Source: Lingula anatina
Taxonomy: Eukaryota > Brachiopoda > Lingulata > Lingulida > Lingulidae
Direction of reading: 5' to 3'
Length of the DNA: 64,000 bases
Assembly (NCBI RefSeq): GCF_001039355.2
Contig: NW_019774625.1
Coordinates: forward strand, 579,064-643,063
The notes under the pieces: model-generated
Told to the model about the DNA's origin: nothing
The model's database searches: none
Seen by the model: only the letters and a program-made list of their open reading frames with translations
Made by a program: the position numbers and the translations under genes
In this document: positions 24,514 through 38,600 of the stretch, piece after piece
How positions within the stretch are numbered: the stretch's first letter is position 1
How the letters are laid out: every line of letters begins with the position of its first letter

Positions 24514-25777
24514 ATAGTTTTTAATTTCTGAACTCATTTTGAAATAAGTAAGACATTTTGTTACTAAGTTATTCATTAGTATAGGAATACGATAGCAGCC
24601 ACTGACTTATTTTGCTCGATAATTGATATAACTACTGTCCTCTGGGGATACATGTACATTGGCACTACTGCTGTCTTACTACATGCACAACTAACACAGT
24701 CAAACGCATATGAAAAGTGCTACAATAGCAGGAATATTAGTGGAAAACGTGGCATGTTGAATATTACATCGTATGAAATCGGTGCAGAGTCGAGGGGAAA
24801 CACCTGGTACACTTAATTAAACAAGAGATTCTGTAATCAAGAGTTTATTATGCTTAGCGAAGCTTGTTATTTAGCAGAAACTATCATGCACTATGTACTG
24901 TCAAGCACCAAGTACGTAAAAAATTACAATTGCACATATTGTTAAAGCGTGTTTAATATCATATTACATCCACCATTTCTGTGAAAACATATAAAGAGAA
25001 GTAATTATAAATCTGTTCTATAACCATAAAAACGTCATGAAGCGTGACAGTTAGCTCATTATACGCGACTATGAACCGTATGAAAGAACCGTTCAATTCT
25101 AAAACAAAAGACTCGCCATACGAGCTCCATGAACCAGTACTAGTCCAGTGACACTTGAATGTACGCACTTACGGGGACATGCGAGTTGTAATGGACGATT
25201 ATAAATGGAGATATTTTTAGCAAATATGATGGGTCGACTCTATTGAATATGGAAATACTGATCAGACCACAACCAATAGCTATAAGGAGCCTTTCACCAA
25301 GCTAAGGCGCAGCGACTGTTAAACGAATTGTGCAAATAGCATTCGGCATGTTTTATAGATAGACTTCAAAAATACATTATACAGACACTAGAATTATCGA
25401 CGTTTCTCTCAAGGTTCATTAGATCATTTAAGCGCTTGGCAAATCATATCGGCTTTCTAGAAATTTATCACAGGCCGTGATTTAGATGTTGTCAAGACGA
25501 AAAACGACTCACGTCAAGCCAGGCAATGAGAAAGTAATTTGTTGCCGCGTCACAAGGGTGAATTTCGACAAGCTATTGACAGGGAATTCAAACGGGTATT
25601 GATCTAAGTTTTCATTAATTCCTGCGTTTCTCTTGGCCGTGTGTACAGGCACAGATAAGGCAGCATTACATGCAAGACATTTCCTGCAGCCATAGATTGA
25701 CATTAGAGCGCGCTCGCTGCGACATGTCGTATTATACATATGCACTTTACAGCAGACATAGACGTTTGATTTACGTC
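24514..25777. other. Espin 3' UTR and intergenic to PKD1
   Basis: The first part is espin 3' UTR. The clearest hexamer is ATTAAA at 24816-24821, about 300 bases after the stop. The remainder shows no exon on either strand. Confidence 0.5.
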
Positions 25778-25800
25778 ATGTTGACGTCCACAACGTGCTC

Positions 25801-26108
25801 ATGCTCAAAGTTAATAACGAGAAACGTTTGCAGATTATGAAAACCCATGTCCTTCGCCGGCTGAATATAAGCAACGACGGGTCTACGGGGAAAGACTGGA
25901 AGGTTTTTTTATGGGTTTGGGTGTTGACATTTACTTTTGTTTGTGCTTATATCACACCCGTGGTTTCGGCATTGTGCACGCCTTGCCCCGACACCTGCAA
26001 ATGTAACGTTACGCCTGGCAGACAGTGTGACATCGACTGTTCTTTCGCCGGTTTGACCACTCTCTCCTCTGCGCTAGAATTCCCCTCTACCGAGGTCATC
26101 TTCAGAAT
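25801..26108 (+). CDS. PKD1: PKD1 exon 1: signal peptide and LRR N-terminal cap
   Basis: The ATG at 25801 is followed by a basic stretch, a hydrophobic segment (about residues 38-58) and a Cys-rich LRRNT (CTPCPDTCKC .. CDIDCS). It ends in phase 2 at CAGAAT|GTAAGT. A second in-frame ATG lies at 25837. An upstream ATG at 25778 opens a short overlapping uORF. CpG is more frequent than in later PKD1 exons. The next recognised exon is 6.2 kb away and begins inside a leucine-rich repeat (DLSNNPWHCDC), so one or more phase-2 LRR exons could be absent or hidden without breaking the frame. Confidence 0.8.
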
Positions 26109-26629
26109 GTAAGTATCGCTCATTGGGAATAGAACGTTTTTTTTCTGTTATATCAACTGTGTAACCTATGGCAGAATTTCTACAAACTCATTATACTCCC
26201 TAAACTACTCAGCTACATATGTTTTATTATAGGCGTAAAATAACATACTGCTCTGGAGTTTTTATGCCCCCCCCCCCACCGGCTCAAATACCCCCCTTCC
26301 CAGTTCATCTCCCCGCTGTAAATATCAGTTGCAATGATTATTAACATAGTGTTGATATGTAAATATTGTTTTTGCCTGACACTTTTCATCTAAAGTATAG
26401 GATTTATGCGTCATGTCGAAGGTCAAGACGTTCGTTGATGTAAATATTCTAATAGTGTGCAGATAAGAAACGTAATTTGTAAAGGTAATTTGTGATAACA
26501 CTATATTAATCTGTGCCGACAACCATGGCAGCCTTTTTTCACACTAAACTGTTTCTGTTGATATTGTGATATGCGAGTAGGCTTTTCTTCCAATTTCGAC
26601 ATATAGTCCTTAGTTCGCCAGCCTTCATC

Positions 26630-26672
<43 letters not shown>

Positions 26673-29600
26673 ATACCGCGTTCGTAAAACAGCCATTCAT
26701 CACAAAACATCTATTTGGACGGAATCAGCGCAGCGCTGTGATATTGAAAATATGCTCCTCGAGTATGACTCTATAGACTGCGTTATTAATAAACGCATTT
26801 CCGACAGCTGATGTATTAGTTTGTGGAGAATAATCTGGATTAGTATCAGTGTGCAGACATCACCACGAGGGTTATATTTACAGTTCACTGATATGTATGA
26901 AGAAATATATCAAAGTTATCTTTTATTATATGTCACACTGCTGGAAATTATTCTTTACACAGTCAATCCCCCCTCCCTCTCCAAAAAACGGAACAAATAA
27001 ATAGGTGATAAATATTATGATAAATATGCACGCATAACACAAGACAGCTGATTAAAATATAAGCATTAAGTTCTTTTTAAAAGTAGACATTGAATATAAT
27101 TGAAAATAGCTACAATGCACATTCCATGACCATATTCGCACTGATTACAAAGCTTGAGGCCATCTTCGGTTTTCCAGATATTTAGCATTTTTCCAAAGCG
27201 GCTACTGAATCCAACAGAGTGGCCATTTTCCTATACTGATTTATTTGTTTGTTTGTTTTCGTTGTAAAATATCCAAATTAATACATCCCAACTTTGAAGT
27301 AATGATTGTTTATCGATGACAAGCGATTTGCCATTGTTTTGTACTGAAAATACAGTATCTGTATACCACAAAAGAGATAATTACAAGTAGAGAATACAAA
27401 AATTTGTCAATGTGGCAGAAATATCCCTTGCCATTAGAAAACAGTGAATTATGTTCTTATTCATGTTGAAAATACTTCAAAATTGATAAAGAATTATTGC
27501 ACTTTTACATTGTGTAAGTAAATAATATTTTTTCAATTGCATCTCTCATTCTTAATTCGATAGACGTAAACAATTTCACTTGTGATACATTTATATGAAA
27601 GACAGTTGATAAGTAACGCATTAAAACAGGAGTAAAGTATTCAACTGTCAAATATCTACATTGGTCACTGAGTGCGGTTTCATATATAATTTACTCTGAA
27701 ATCCCCCCCCCAAAAAAACGAATTTTATTTCTGTTTCTACCCGAGATACATCAAAAGTAGCTTATTTAGATGAAGCAACTGTCGCACTAAAAATTAGCCA
27801 TTTTCTACCTTTAGTAAAATAGGTCGAACATTCACAATTAAATAGACTATTGACATTCACAATTAAATGGACTATTGCTGTTTTTTTTTTTTTTTTTTTT
27901 TTTTTTGGATCGAGGCTAGCAAGACTAACAGTCTTTAAGACGAATTCGCCGTGTTTTGGTGACACCGGTTTCAGCAACTACACGTTTCACACCAAAATAA
28001 GAACATGTACGTCTGATGTTAAACGGGAATGAAAAGTAGCAAATATCAGTTTGCTCAACAGATTTCTATTTCAATACATATTTAAATGATATATTGAAAT
28101 AAAAAATATCATAACGAGTTAGTAAGGGGGCGACATGAGAATAATTAGGTCGTGCAAATAGCCGGTTCCACAATGACAAAAACTGCATTGAAAGTATACT
28201 TCATAAGTCATCGTATCTGTCATTCGTGAATTTCGACTTATTAAGATGTTGTCCCTTTTGAAAATAATTTTGAACAAAGTTTCATTTTATTTGGCAGGTA
28301 TCAGTAGAAAACATCTATTTTGGCAACACACGCACAATTTCTAAATTGTCCCCATCGGACTTTTTTAACAGTTTGTCGTAGTTAATAATGTATAATTTTG
28401 ATCAATAAACTGTACATCTGTGACGACAAGACACAGAAAATGAAGCTGCCCATCATTAATTGCTACTAAGAAAAATTAAAAAAAAAACGTTATCAAATAC
28501 TGACACATTGCACAATGTAACCCCCTTTAAAGTGGTTTATGTTTGGAAGTTGCTGGGCACTGATTCTTCAGCATATCGAGCGTGTCTGCCACCGGAAATT
28601 TGCTCATGTATACCTCGTGATTCAAACGCAACTTTTTAGTATTTCTTTGACCAAGAGCTATTTGGCCACATCAACCTGGGTGGTGTATAAAAAAGGCACC
28701 GTGTAATTTACCGTGATTTCTGAAGCGATTTCTAAATAACGATTAATCAGACCATGATCGTAAAGGTCAAAGAGTGCAAAGCACCATTTTTTACATTTTA
28801 CTAAAGAAGCACTGTGTGTGCTTTTTGGGGGGCAATTGATGTTTTAGTTTTAAATTGTATGATTTGGTGCATTTGATCCATCTGATAAATATGACGTTCT
28901 TATCATGTTTAAATAATTCTGTTATTCCAAAAACTAAAAATTAATCTGACTTACAAAATATCGCCATGTGGTTCTGGTTGACAGATTATAAAAGAACAAC
29001 TTTAAATGGCGCCTACTTATTATTGAAAGACGGTATGTATGACATTTTATTTGAATACTCAAGAAGATTGCGTGAAAAACCTCCAGGTCGATCGACGTCC
29101 AGTGAATCTGTTATTGGTTCAGTTTAGAGTACATATGCACAGCAAATTGCCTGTAATGCACTAGGGAATCGAACCTTCTTATGGTCACTTTTTCTTGACT
29201 TTATAATCATTCTCCATGTCACGTTCCAATAAGAAAAATAAAAAGTACCGAAAGATGGACATGGCGAGAACGTAAATGTTTTTGACAGAGCAAGGGGACA
29301 AATTATTGGTGCAAAACATTACATGAAACAGAGTTTAATTTCGGTGGGCCTTATTGCCTCAGGTCAACTCCACCATATCCATTGCTTAAAAAAAAACTGT
29401 AGAAGACGTTTTCTGTATATCAATGCTTTTTTCAATTTTGGTGGCGCAGAGATTTCATTCTATTTAAAATGAAAAGTTAAAATTATTAGGCCTATCTCTC
29501 GCCCTTACTGACTACAAGTGTGATCTGGTGCTATTTTTTTTTTTTTTTTTTTTACTTCTAATGATGGAGTTTGATGTTTTAAACGTGACGTATTTCATTT

Positions 29601-32600
29601 AAATAGACCCCTAAAGTTTACCAATTACAAAATGCGTTTTATATTAATGAAAAACAAAAATCGCCCTGCACGCCTTTGCCTTTCAGGTTAATATCGAGAG
29701 TTCACTGTTTAGTGTGCTTAATTGATTCAGAGATAACCTTTCAAATATGTTGAAAGTTCTCAGATGAATTGTTATTTTTCATGAACCATCAGGGATTTTA
29801 TTTTTATTTATTATTAAATTTTTTTTTAAATAACATTTCTTTAAATTTACTTCAGTATTTAATATAATCTTAATTTAGAAAAATATTATACCATAGTGTG
29901 AATAGGGCGTCTAATATCTTGGTACATATGCTAAATCAATTCTATTCCTTATTTTTGAAGGCTCTGAAAACAAATTTTCTTGAAACCTACTTCGATTTTG
30001 AAACAAGCACTTTCGTTCTCCCTGTTGTCTCCGTGAGATAGAGGGCAGCACCACGTACTAAGGTTTGATATTATCTTGTGACCCAATTAAATGCGTTTGC
30101 GGGAGATGCGTTTTCGGCGTAAGAACGTTCGGCCACGGTTAGTCAAGTACCATTAAATTGTGTGTTTTACATGCTTGCTAAAAAGTCACCTCTTTGCTGT
30201 TGTTTTTGTAGAAGTGGAATTGATTTTGCCTTAGAAATGTGAAAAGAAAATATAACGTACTATAGTCTGAAAGATGTTACTGTTTTCACGCGTGCCTTCG
30301 TTGACGAACCCAATTTTTTATTGATGTTAAGGAGGTTAATAAAGCACGTATGTGTGTTCATAGACGAGAACTCGACTTAAATATCGACTTGGTTATAAGT
30401 CTTACTTCACATACCAGGAGAGCAAAGTTTTTTTTCCCGGTAACTATTAAAACGATCCATGCACACACAAAAGATACCAGTTTTATGGATTCCCTTGGCG
30501 TTCTAGAAACAAAAATGAACTCACAAAAATGCAAGCCACATGAGGCGATCTGCGGCATCGCACAGCTTAACCTCAATTTAACTAAAGTGTCCTCATAGGT
30601 GTACATCCACATCTAACCCTAAACAAACCATCGCAACCACGCAGGAGCCATCCTAATGGACCTGAGCAAGGCGTTCGACTGTTTGCCGCACCAGCTCATT
30701 ATCGCCAAGCTCAGGGCCTACGGCATGTTGCAAAAAGGTTGTGCCTTGATATGGGCGTACCTTTCGTCACGCAGTCAGAGGGTTAAACTCTCTGGACATG
30801 TCAGTGATTGGCTACCGCTGGTAAAGGGGGTCCCGCAGGGTTCCATCATGGGACCGATCCTCTTCAATGTCTTCATGAATGACATTTACGCAACGATCAC
30901 CAGAGCGTCGTTATACAACTATGCTGACGACAACACTCTAGTCGCTATGCACCNTTATGTTATGTTATAGACTACTGACGTTTGTCCCCTACTTCCTTAT
31001 CAGAATCTGCACCATAACATACATGTACTATATTAATTCCATTTAGAATGCTCTGGTCTACCGTCCCTATAACTTAGAAATGTTGCCACTAAAATGATGT
31101 AGGATACCCAGAATGTATGTACTGAAAAGCAACATGAAGAAAAGTGAGTCATTGTAGTTAGAGTGTTGAAATATGATCTGGTATTTAAAGTCATCAAGTC
31201 TACCCATACGAAAAGCATGTCTTTTGTGCTCAAACTGTAAATATATATTGCAAGTTTTATCTACCCCAAGAAACTTCTTGAGATGTCTAGACTTTCTATA
31301 GTTTAAAAAATTGCAAATCATGGTTGTAAAGATAAAACTAAATAATTGTAGTGATATAGTATCAGGTTTTGTATATAACTTGTACCTGAACGTTATAAAG
31401 ACGAGCACATATTTTGATATCCAACACACATATCACTTGAGTAAACAGATCCACAGGGAAGAGATATAATGCTGTATTTGATTGAACCCTAAATAACATC
31501 ACTGTAATTTCTTGCTAACCTCTATCACAGTAGTCCACTGTCTTCTTAAAAGTATTTCTTTTTGCTTTAACATAGGGGTGACTGTTTTTACTCTTATTAG
31601 ATTTCCAGTAAAACCAAAAAGGCTTGGGATGACTTTTTCTAAAAAAAAAGGTAGTTTTCTCATATTAAGGATCTTTGATTTTACACAGATTTATTTATGT
31701 TCGGGTGTACAATGTATGTTACAATAGCTCTTGTGGATCATGACTACAGAGTGTAACACACTTAGCTACCTGTAAAAACAGTTATGTGTCAATTAGGCTG
31801 GTTGTCTGTCTCGCACCAGATTGACTCAAGCTTAGGCAGCTCACTGTGTTTACCAGAAGATAAGCTGACTTTAGCCTAATTGTAAATTTTGTTTTTGCAC
31901 ACCTTAGGTATCAGGACTTGATAAAGCCAGGGAGAGATAAGAACTAATTGTAATTTCTAAGTGTTGAAGCTCCATCTAGCAACTGTATCTCTAGAGTATA
32001 ATAATTGATGATTTTGATTTTGTTGTTTGACAATTGTTAAGTAGGCATTTGGTGAAAGATTTTTTGCAGATTTAGTACTTTTCTTGTTTTGTGTCTTTGG
32101 CCAGTGAGAGTCTGTTAATCTATTGACTTTTTAGGTCTTACTTTCTGTCAAATTTTGTGGAGTCTGTTGCAAATAAATGTAGAATATAGGTAAAATTATA
32201 TACTACATAAAGCACATTCCCTGTCAAATGAAAAGGGAAAATTTGAAAACTAATAAAACATCCTTTACTTTTCATTTTCATTTCAGAGATTTGAGCAATA
32301 ATCCATGGCACTGTGATTGTCACTTGTTGTGGTTAAAGAAATGGCTGGACAGCTTGTCAGTCATTACTGTCCACAACTTGGCTGGAATAAAGTGCTTCAG
32401 TCCAGACAAATTAGACAAGAAACTACTGACTCAAGTGAAGGATGAGGAATTTATATGTGGTAGGGACTTATTTTAATCCTTGCAAAGAACCAATCACAAA
32501 ATATAAAAAACCACCTAAATATTGAAGATAGATGGCAGATTTTTTTTACAGTGATTGTATGTACTGGGTATATCCAAACTTCCAAAGTATGTACTGTTAT

Positions 32601-35600
32601 TAAATTTATCACACTGCTGGTTGCCAGGATTATCAGAACTCTCCAAAGCAATTTAGGTATTTGTTATTTGCTGAATTCCTTCATTCTTTACTGTTGCTTT
32701 TGCTTTTCCAGTTTTGTATACTGTAGTAAGTACAGGAACTATGGTAATTAAAATAAATTCAAAACATCTCATTATTCTTTATCTATTTTAGAAGCCATTA
32801 GGAAGAAGCGGGCCACATGTGCACCATCGCCAAATCCAGACCAGTTTACAGGCAATTGTGGTGAGTGGAAGCTGAGGTGTAATATCTGATGTTCTCACCA
32901 TCAGCATTTTTAAATGCTTAAAAGTGTTGATTTGATATTAAAAAATGGATATTTCATTACTGAAAGAATGGCAATTAAAACTAATCAGTATGAAATATGA
33001 ATATTTCTTGAATGATTGTATTTCTATTTTCAGACAAACTTGTTTTTTATATTGTAATTGAGAAAATTATGTAAATGTTTTTAAAGGAACAGCATTTTGT
33101 ATTTTATTTTAAAAAACAACAAAATAAAACAGATGCAGCAAATGATATCATTGTAACATTGTTTCTTGTAATTTTAATTCCATTTCCACTTCCAGGTAAT
33201 TCTGACTTCCTCTCCTGCCTGTTGAACTCAACATCTTCTGTCACTGATCTTGTCCACTTCACCTCACTGGACTCCATCATTGACCAACCAGTGACCATTG
33301 GCTGTGAGATCCATTGCTATGACCAGGGAGCTACCCATTGGACTGTGGTCAACACTGATCAGTGCCTGTGTGGCCATCTGACCACTCTCTCAGGATGCCT
33401 GTGTCCTGATCTGATTCATAGCCCTGAACCAAATAGCGGAGATAATTTCTGCAGCAAACTATATGTTGGGGGCACAAAACAAGTCTTGTTGTATATAGTG
33501 GTGGATATTGCAGGAGAAAGGGCTTTGAGTCTGCAGGATGATGTGGCTTTTACTGTCAAGACAAACATCAGTCAAGTTGTGGAATATCAGTGGCACTTTG
33601 GTGACAGCAGTGACATTTTTGTGTCCCAGAACACTACTTTGTGGCACTATTACCTTGTACCAGGGCATTACAATGTCACTGTCACTTTGGTCACAGCAGG
33701 GTCAGATGTCACTGCCTGGACCATGGTGGAGGTATTTGACACTATCAGAGACACATTTTTGACATGTCCTGCAGCTGCAACAGCAGCCAGTGACATTGAC
33801 ATTAGGTTGACAGTGGGCAGAGGAAGTCATGTTGGGGTGACTTGGAGCAGAGATGGGACTGACCTGGGAAGTAAGTAGTTGGCTCAATAGACAGCTAGGA
33901 ATTTAAAAGGGGTTTTATTCTATATTTTATACATTGTTCACTGCAAAAAAATATACAACATGTCAAGGTTTCTAAAATATGTCTTGTGGCCATAAAAGAA
34001 GAAAACAACTTTATTTTAGTTCATGCTTTGTATAGTTTTCTAGCTCAAATAACCTAGCTGAAATATGTGACATGAGAAATGATAATTTGGTATGGTGTCA
34101 TTTAAATTTTTATTTATTGCCACTATTACAACATATCAGTGTCATCCATCAAGTTCTGACATGTAATAATAATAATAATAATAATAATAATATTTATTTA
34201 TAGTCTAAAATCCAACATGTGTTCAGTAGACTTTACAAAAATTATAAAATTCAAATTGAAAGAAAAATATTGCTAATGGTTATAAGATGAAAGGATATAT
34301 AAAATGGATAAAAAAGGGGAAATTTAAAACTATGACTAAGAACAGTTTTTCTTAAGAAGTGTTTTTTCAAGAATTTAAAGATAATATTGTTTAAAAAGGT
34401 GGGTTTTTAGTTCCTTTTTAAAATGTCCAGGGTCCACAATTTGTCTAAGACTGATGGGTAAAATTTTCCATTCTTTTGGTGCTGCAAATTTAAAAGCTTT
34501 ATCACCGTATGATACTTTATCACCGTATGACGTGTGTGTACCTACGTCACAGTACTTAGTTTCATTTACAGAAGATTCCACCAATTATGGTACAAATATA
34601 CATATTAAGCCGAACTGTAAACTGTATTTGTCCATTTCAGTAACCTCTACCAGTGCTGCCACCTATGTCATAGGGACAGCAGTGTTTGAGGATGTAGTGA
34701 GTCAAGTGCAGGTCCTGAGTGGTACAACTAAGCAAGTCACCATGCTTCCTAAAACTGTTACTATTTTCCCAGGTAATTACTGATACTCCCCCAAACTGTA
34801 CTTTTTGTGCAAAGTTTCTGTAGCCTGCTGTGCATCTGTAATGAATCTTTTTATGTTCCTTGTTAACTTTTCAACTACATGTACATGTAGGTTTGGGTTG
34901 TGTGTTACATTTTTTATCATTTATATTATAAATGTCCTCATTCATGAAAAAAGGAAAACTAAGTAGTTGGCAACTATTTTAAAATAATGTTTGATTATAT
35001 TTAAGAACAGTTTTTATTTTCAAGCAATTTTAACAAACCTCGTGTTTTAGGATACTGGTTTCAGTCAAATGGAAAATTAAGGAATTGGGAATTTTATGTA
35101 GAAAGGGTAACTATGGCAACTAGGCTCCATCTCCAGGTATATAGACCAAGCTGTCCAACTGGGCAGACTTTAATACCAGCTGGTAAGTGGTGCAGAGTCG
35201 AAATGATAATATAATTCAGTTGCAACTTGACAGTAATGAACTGAAGATTGTTTTTACTATCCTTCATTTTTTTTTTTTTTTTTTGCTGTTTGGCTTTTTT
35301 GTACACTTAATTATACTAGTGAGTGATCAAGTTTGAGTTTATTCTTAATCTATTGGCTCATGCTAGCATTATCTTTTTTAATTAGGTATGATTAGATGGA
35401 ATTTCTCCAAACAGAAAATCACAACATATCAACTTTCCTAACCCAAAGGTGGTGAAAAAGGCATGCCACTTGGATTCAGTGCTTTGATCAGTCAACATGT
35501 CCTGTTATACACTTGTATTTCCCCATTATTTTTTAGGCTGTGATACACCATATGCTGCCTGTGTTGTATCTCCCCCCTCCTGCACATCTCAAGCCAGCTC

Positions 35601-38600
35601 CAACTTCTCTGTTGGAACACAGTACTGCCCCTTGTCTCAGACTTGTAAGCCAGCCATGGAGCCTTGTAGCTGCATAACAGTCTCAGGAGTGGCTTCTTGC
35701 ACTGGTAGCCATAATATTGGAAAAAGAGCAGCTGGTGATGCAGGTGTTCAAAAATTGAGAGAAAAGCGATCATCCTACAGAGAATTATATAGAGACATTT
35801 TATTAAATAAATTATGGGCTTCCAAACAGAATACAAGCATAGTTGGGACCACCGTCCGTTATGCTTCATCCAATGTAGATATTTTCAGTGCCAAAATCAA
35901 CCCATCCATATCATCACATACACACCTTTCATCAATACACTCTTCCTATGAACGCAGGCACAGGCGTGCCGCAGCTTCACCTCCATCATTTCGTTTTCAT
36001 GGAGATCAACCATTTTACAAACTAATTGGAGAAACAGTTTTGGCCTTGAACCCAGGTAGTAAGGGTCATTTCCAGGTGGCAGCACAATCACTAGAAGTGA
36101 AATCTGGAGATGTTCTGGGATTTGAGCACGATTATAGCATTAGCTTGATAAAAAGTGAGACTGAAACCTCTTCCATTTGGCAACAAAGTAGTCTGAGTGT
36201 TGCAGGGCAATCTGTGGAGTGGACAAACATAAATGGAGCACCTCAGCATTTTAGAACAAATGCAGAATGGAAGGATGGACATGTGAGTTTTGTGAGAGCC
36301 ATGTATGAAGAACTTGCTATACACCAGGCACCTGTAGTTCTTAGAAAGGCTTCTAACTTTTCTGGAGGTATGCAATCAGTAGGGGTCAGTCTCCGTAATG
36401 GTCTCTCCAGCATCAACCATTCTTGTATAATAGACATTCAAGAAAACATTGTCAACTTCAGATTGGTGCAGCCTTTACATAGTCAACAAGGAATATCATT
36501 AAATTCAAATGGGACTGTTGTTGTTGAAAGAAACGCTCCAAATTATTATCTCTTCAAAGTTGATGCTGGATCTAATATCACAGCCAACTGGTCCATAGAT
36601 GGCATTTTGAGCAGCTTTGGATCCCATTGTCCAAGTGCTCTATCTTCCCATGTAGATTGTATTGCTTCATCTGGCACTCAGTCTTTTACTGCCAGACAAT
36701 TATCATTCAGTACACCTACTAGAATAAAAGTGACAGCAAAAAACAGTATTAGTTCTCATGTATACTCAGTTGACATAGAAGTTGAAGACAAAGTTCAAGG
36801 GCTTCAGGTTTCTCGACAGAACACCAGAGATGTTGTGCCAAATGTAACTGAGGTATTTGAAGCTCAGATTACCACTGGCAGCAGTGTTAGCTACATTTGG
36901 ACCATAGATGGCATAGGTGTAGTTGGAACAGGACAGTCTGTACAGTTAAAATTTTCAAGTTTTGGTGCTCAGGTAATCCATGTGAATGCATCTAATCAAA
37001 TTAGCTGGATGAATCAGTCTTACACAGTAGATATTTTTATACACGCAGAACCAAAGAATCTTGTATTTCAAGCAGCACCAACATTGGCAGCCACTGGGGA
37101 TAATGTGACTTTTATTTGTGAAGTAACAGTGAATGCCTATACCAATTTCAGTGTGATGTGGGATTTAGGAAGTGGAAATAGATCTGAGGTATCATTTTCT
37201 TCGAACAGTGCCATTGCCATGTATCCCAGTGTGTCATACCTTTTTCCTGTATCAGGAAATTTCACTGTAATTGTTTACATATCTGATGGGTTAAAGACTG
37301 TGTCTGCAACACATAACATAGAAGTCATTGATAGACTGACTGGACTTGACATAGCAACTCCTTCATATGTATATTTGGTAAATGATCCTGTTTCTGTTAG
37401 TGTCACTCCCATGGGAAACCTTCAGAACGTTCAATATAATTTCACTTTTGGTACACAGCCAACAATATCAACTTCCAGTAACACAGCTTCAACCACTTTC
37501 AGTGTGAAGGGGACATACAATATCACAGTGACAGCATACAATGGTGTCAGTTTTGTCACAGGTTCCGTTAAAGTTGGTATTCAAGAACCAGTCAAGGGGT
37601 TGTGGCTTGGTTCCAATAGCCCGACATTGCTTGGTGACACAACTGTTATTTCTGCCACAGTTATTTCAGGGAGCAATCCAACATTCGAATTTCAATTACC
37701 GGATGGGTCTCCACCATCTGTATCACAAAATTCAACTTTTTCCCACCAGTTTTCTACCCTGGGATCCTATTCTGTGTTTGTGAATGTTTCTAATGATGTA
37801 AGTTGGGAGAGGAGCAATATAACTGTGTATGTTATTGGTGGGAATTCTCTACAGATTGTAGAAATTGAAACATCGCCATCGTGTGTTGTACCCCCTGGTT
37901 CAGTCAACATCACAGCCAACATTGTTCACCATTCTCCAATAGACCTGTTCTACCACTGGGACTTTGGGGATGGAAATCATGTTAATGGCATAGGATTTCT
38001 TAATACAAACCATTCTTATAATGCACCAGGATCATATGTAGTCACTTTGAATGTAACCAGTAATTTTACCAATGTGTCTCGTTCATGGGCTGTTTGTGTT
38101 CAGGATCCAATACAGTCAGTTATTCTGAAGGCTGAAGGACCCTTTTCTTTGGGAGCATTAGGAACAGCAGAAGCCAACATCTCTGTAACTGTTACTGGAG
38201 GGTTTGGGCAAAGGTTTATATGGAAGTATGATAGAAAGGTTGTGGAAAGTCCATCTTCAGAATGGTATGTGGTTAACTTTGATAAACCTGGTATTCATAA
38301 AATTCATCTCCGTGTTTTTAATGAGATCAATGAAAAAATTGCTACTGTAGACGTGAAAGTCTTAGAGCCAGTCAGTGGTCTTAGGGTTGTCCAGACTGGT
38401 CCAAGTTCAAATCATCTGACTATGCATCAGCAGTATGAGTTCACTGCCATGCTCCAGCAAGGGACTGACATTACCTTCACTTGGGACTTTAATGATATCA
38501 GACCTGTGCCACTTCTAAGAGGACGTGCCATGAATCATACGTTCAGTATACCTGGCGTTTTTAATGCAACGGTTATGGCAGAGAATCAAGTCAGCAGAGC

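Larger units (their letters stand above)
26109..32286. other. PKD1 intron 1
   Basis: About 6.2 kb holding T/TC repeats, a 25-base tandem duplication (27828-27877), a LINE reverse-transcriptase fragment (30620-30953) and one N (30954). I looked for 72-base LRR exons and found none with both splice sites and a DLSNN-like motif. Confidence 0.7.

Noticed and set aside
29692-29760. CTTTCAG acceptor tested as a missing LRR exon of PKD1
   Set aside because: In the required phase it reads MLISRVHCLVCL and so on to a stop, with no leucine-rich-repeat pattern.
30350-30612. Overlapping plus and minus ORFs of 82 and 84 codons
   Set aside because: The two mirror each other, have no homology signal, and do not connect in frame with the LINE reverse transcriptase just downstream.
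31067-31429. 120-codon minus-strand ORF in PKD1 intron 1
   Set aside because: Low-complexity hydrophobic reading of AT-rich DNA, no family features.
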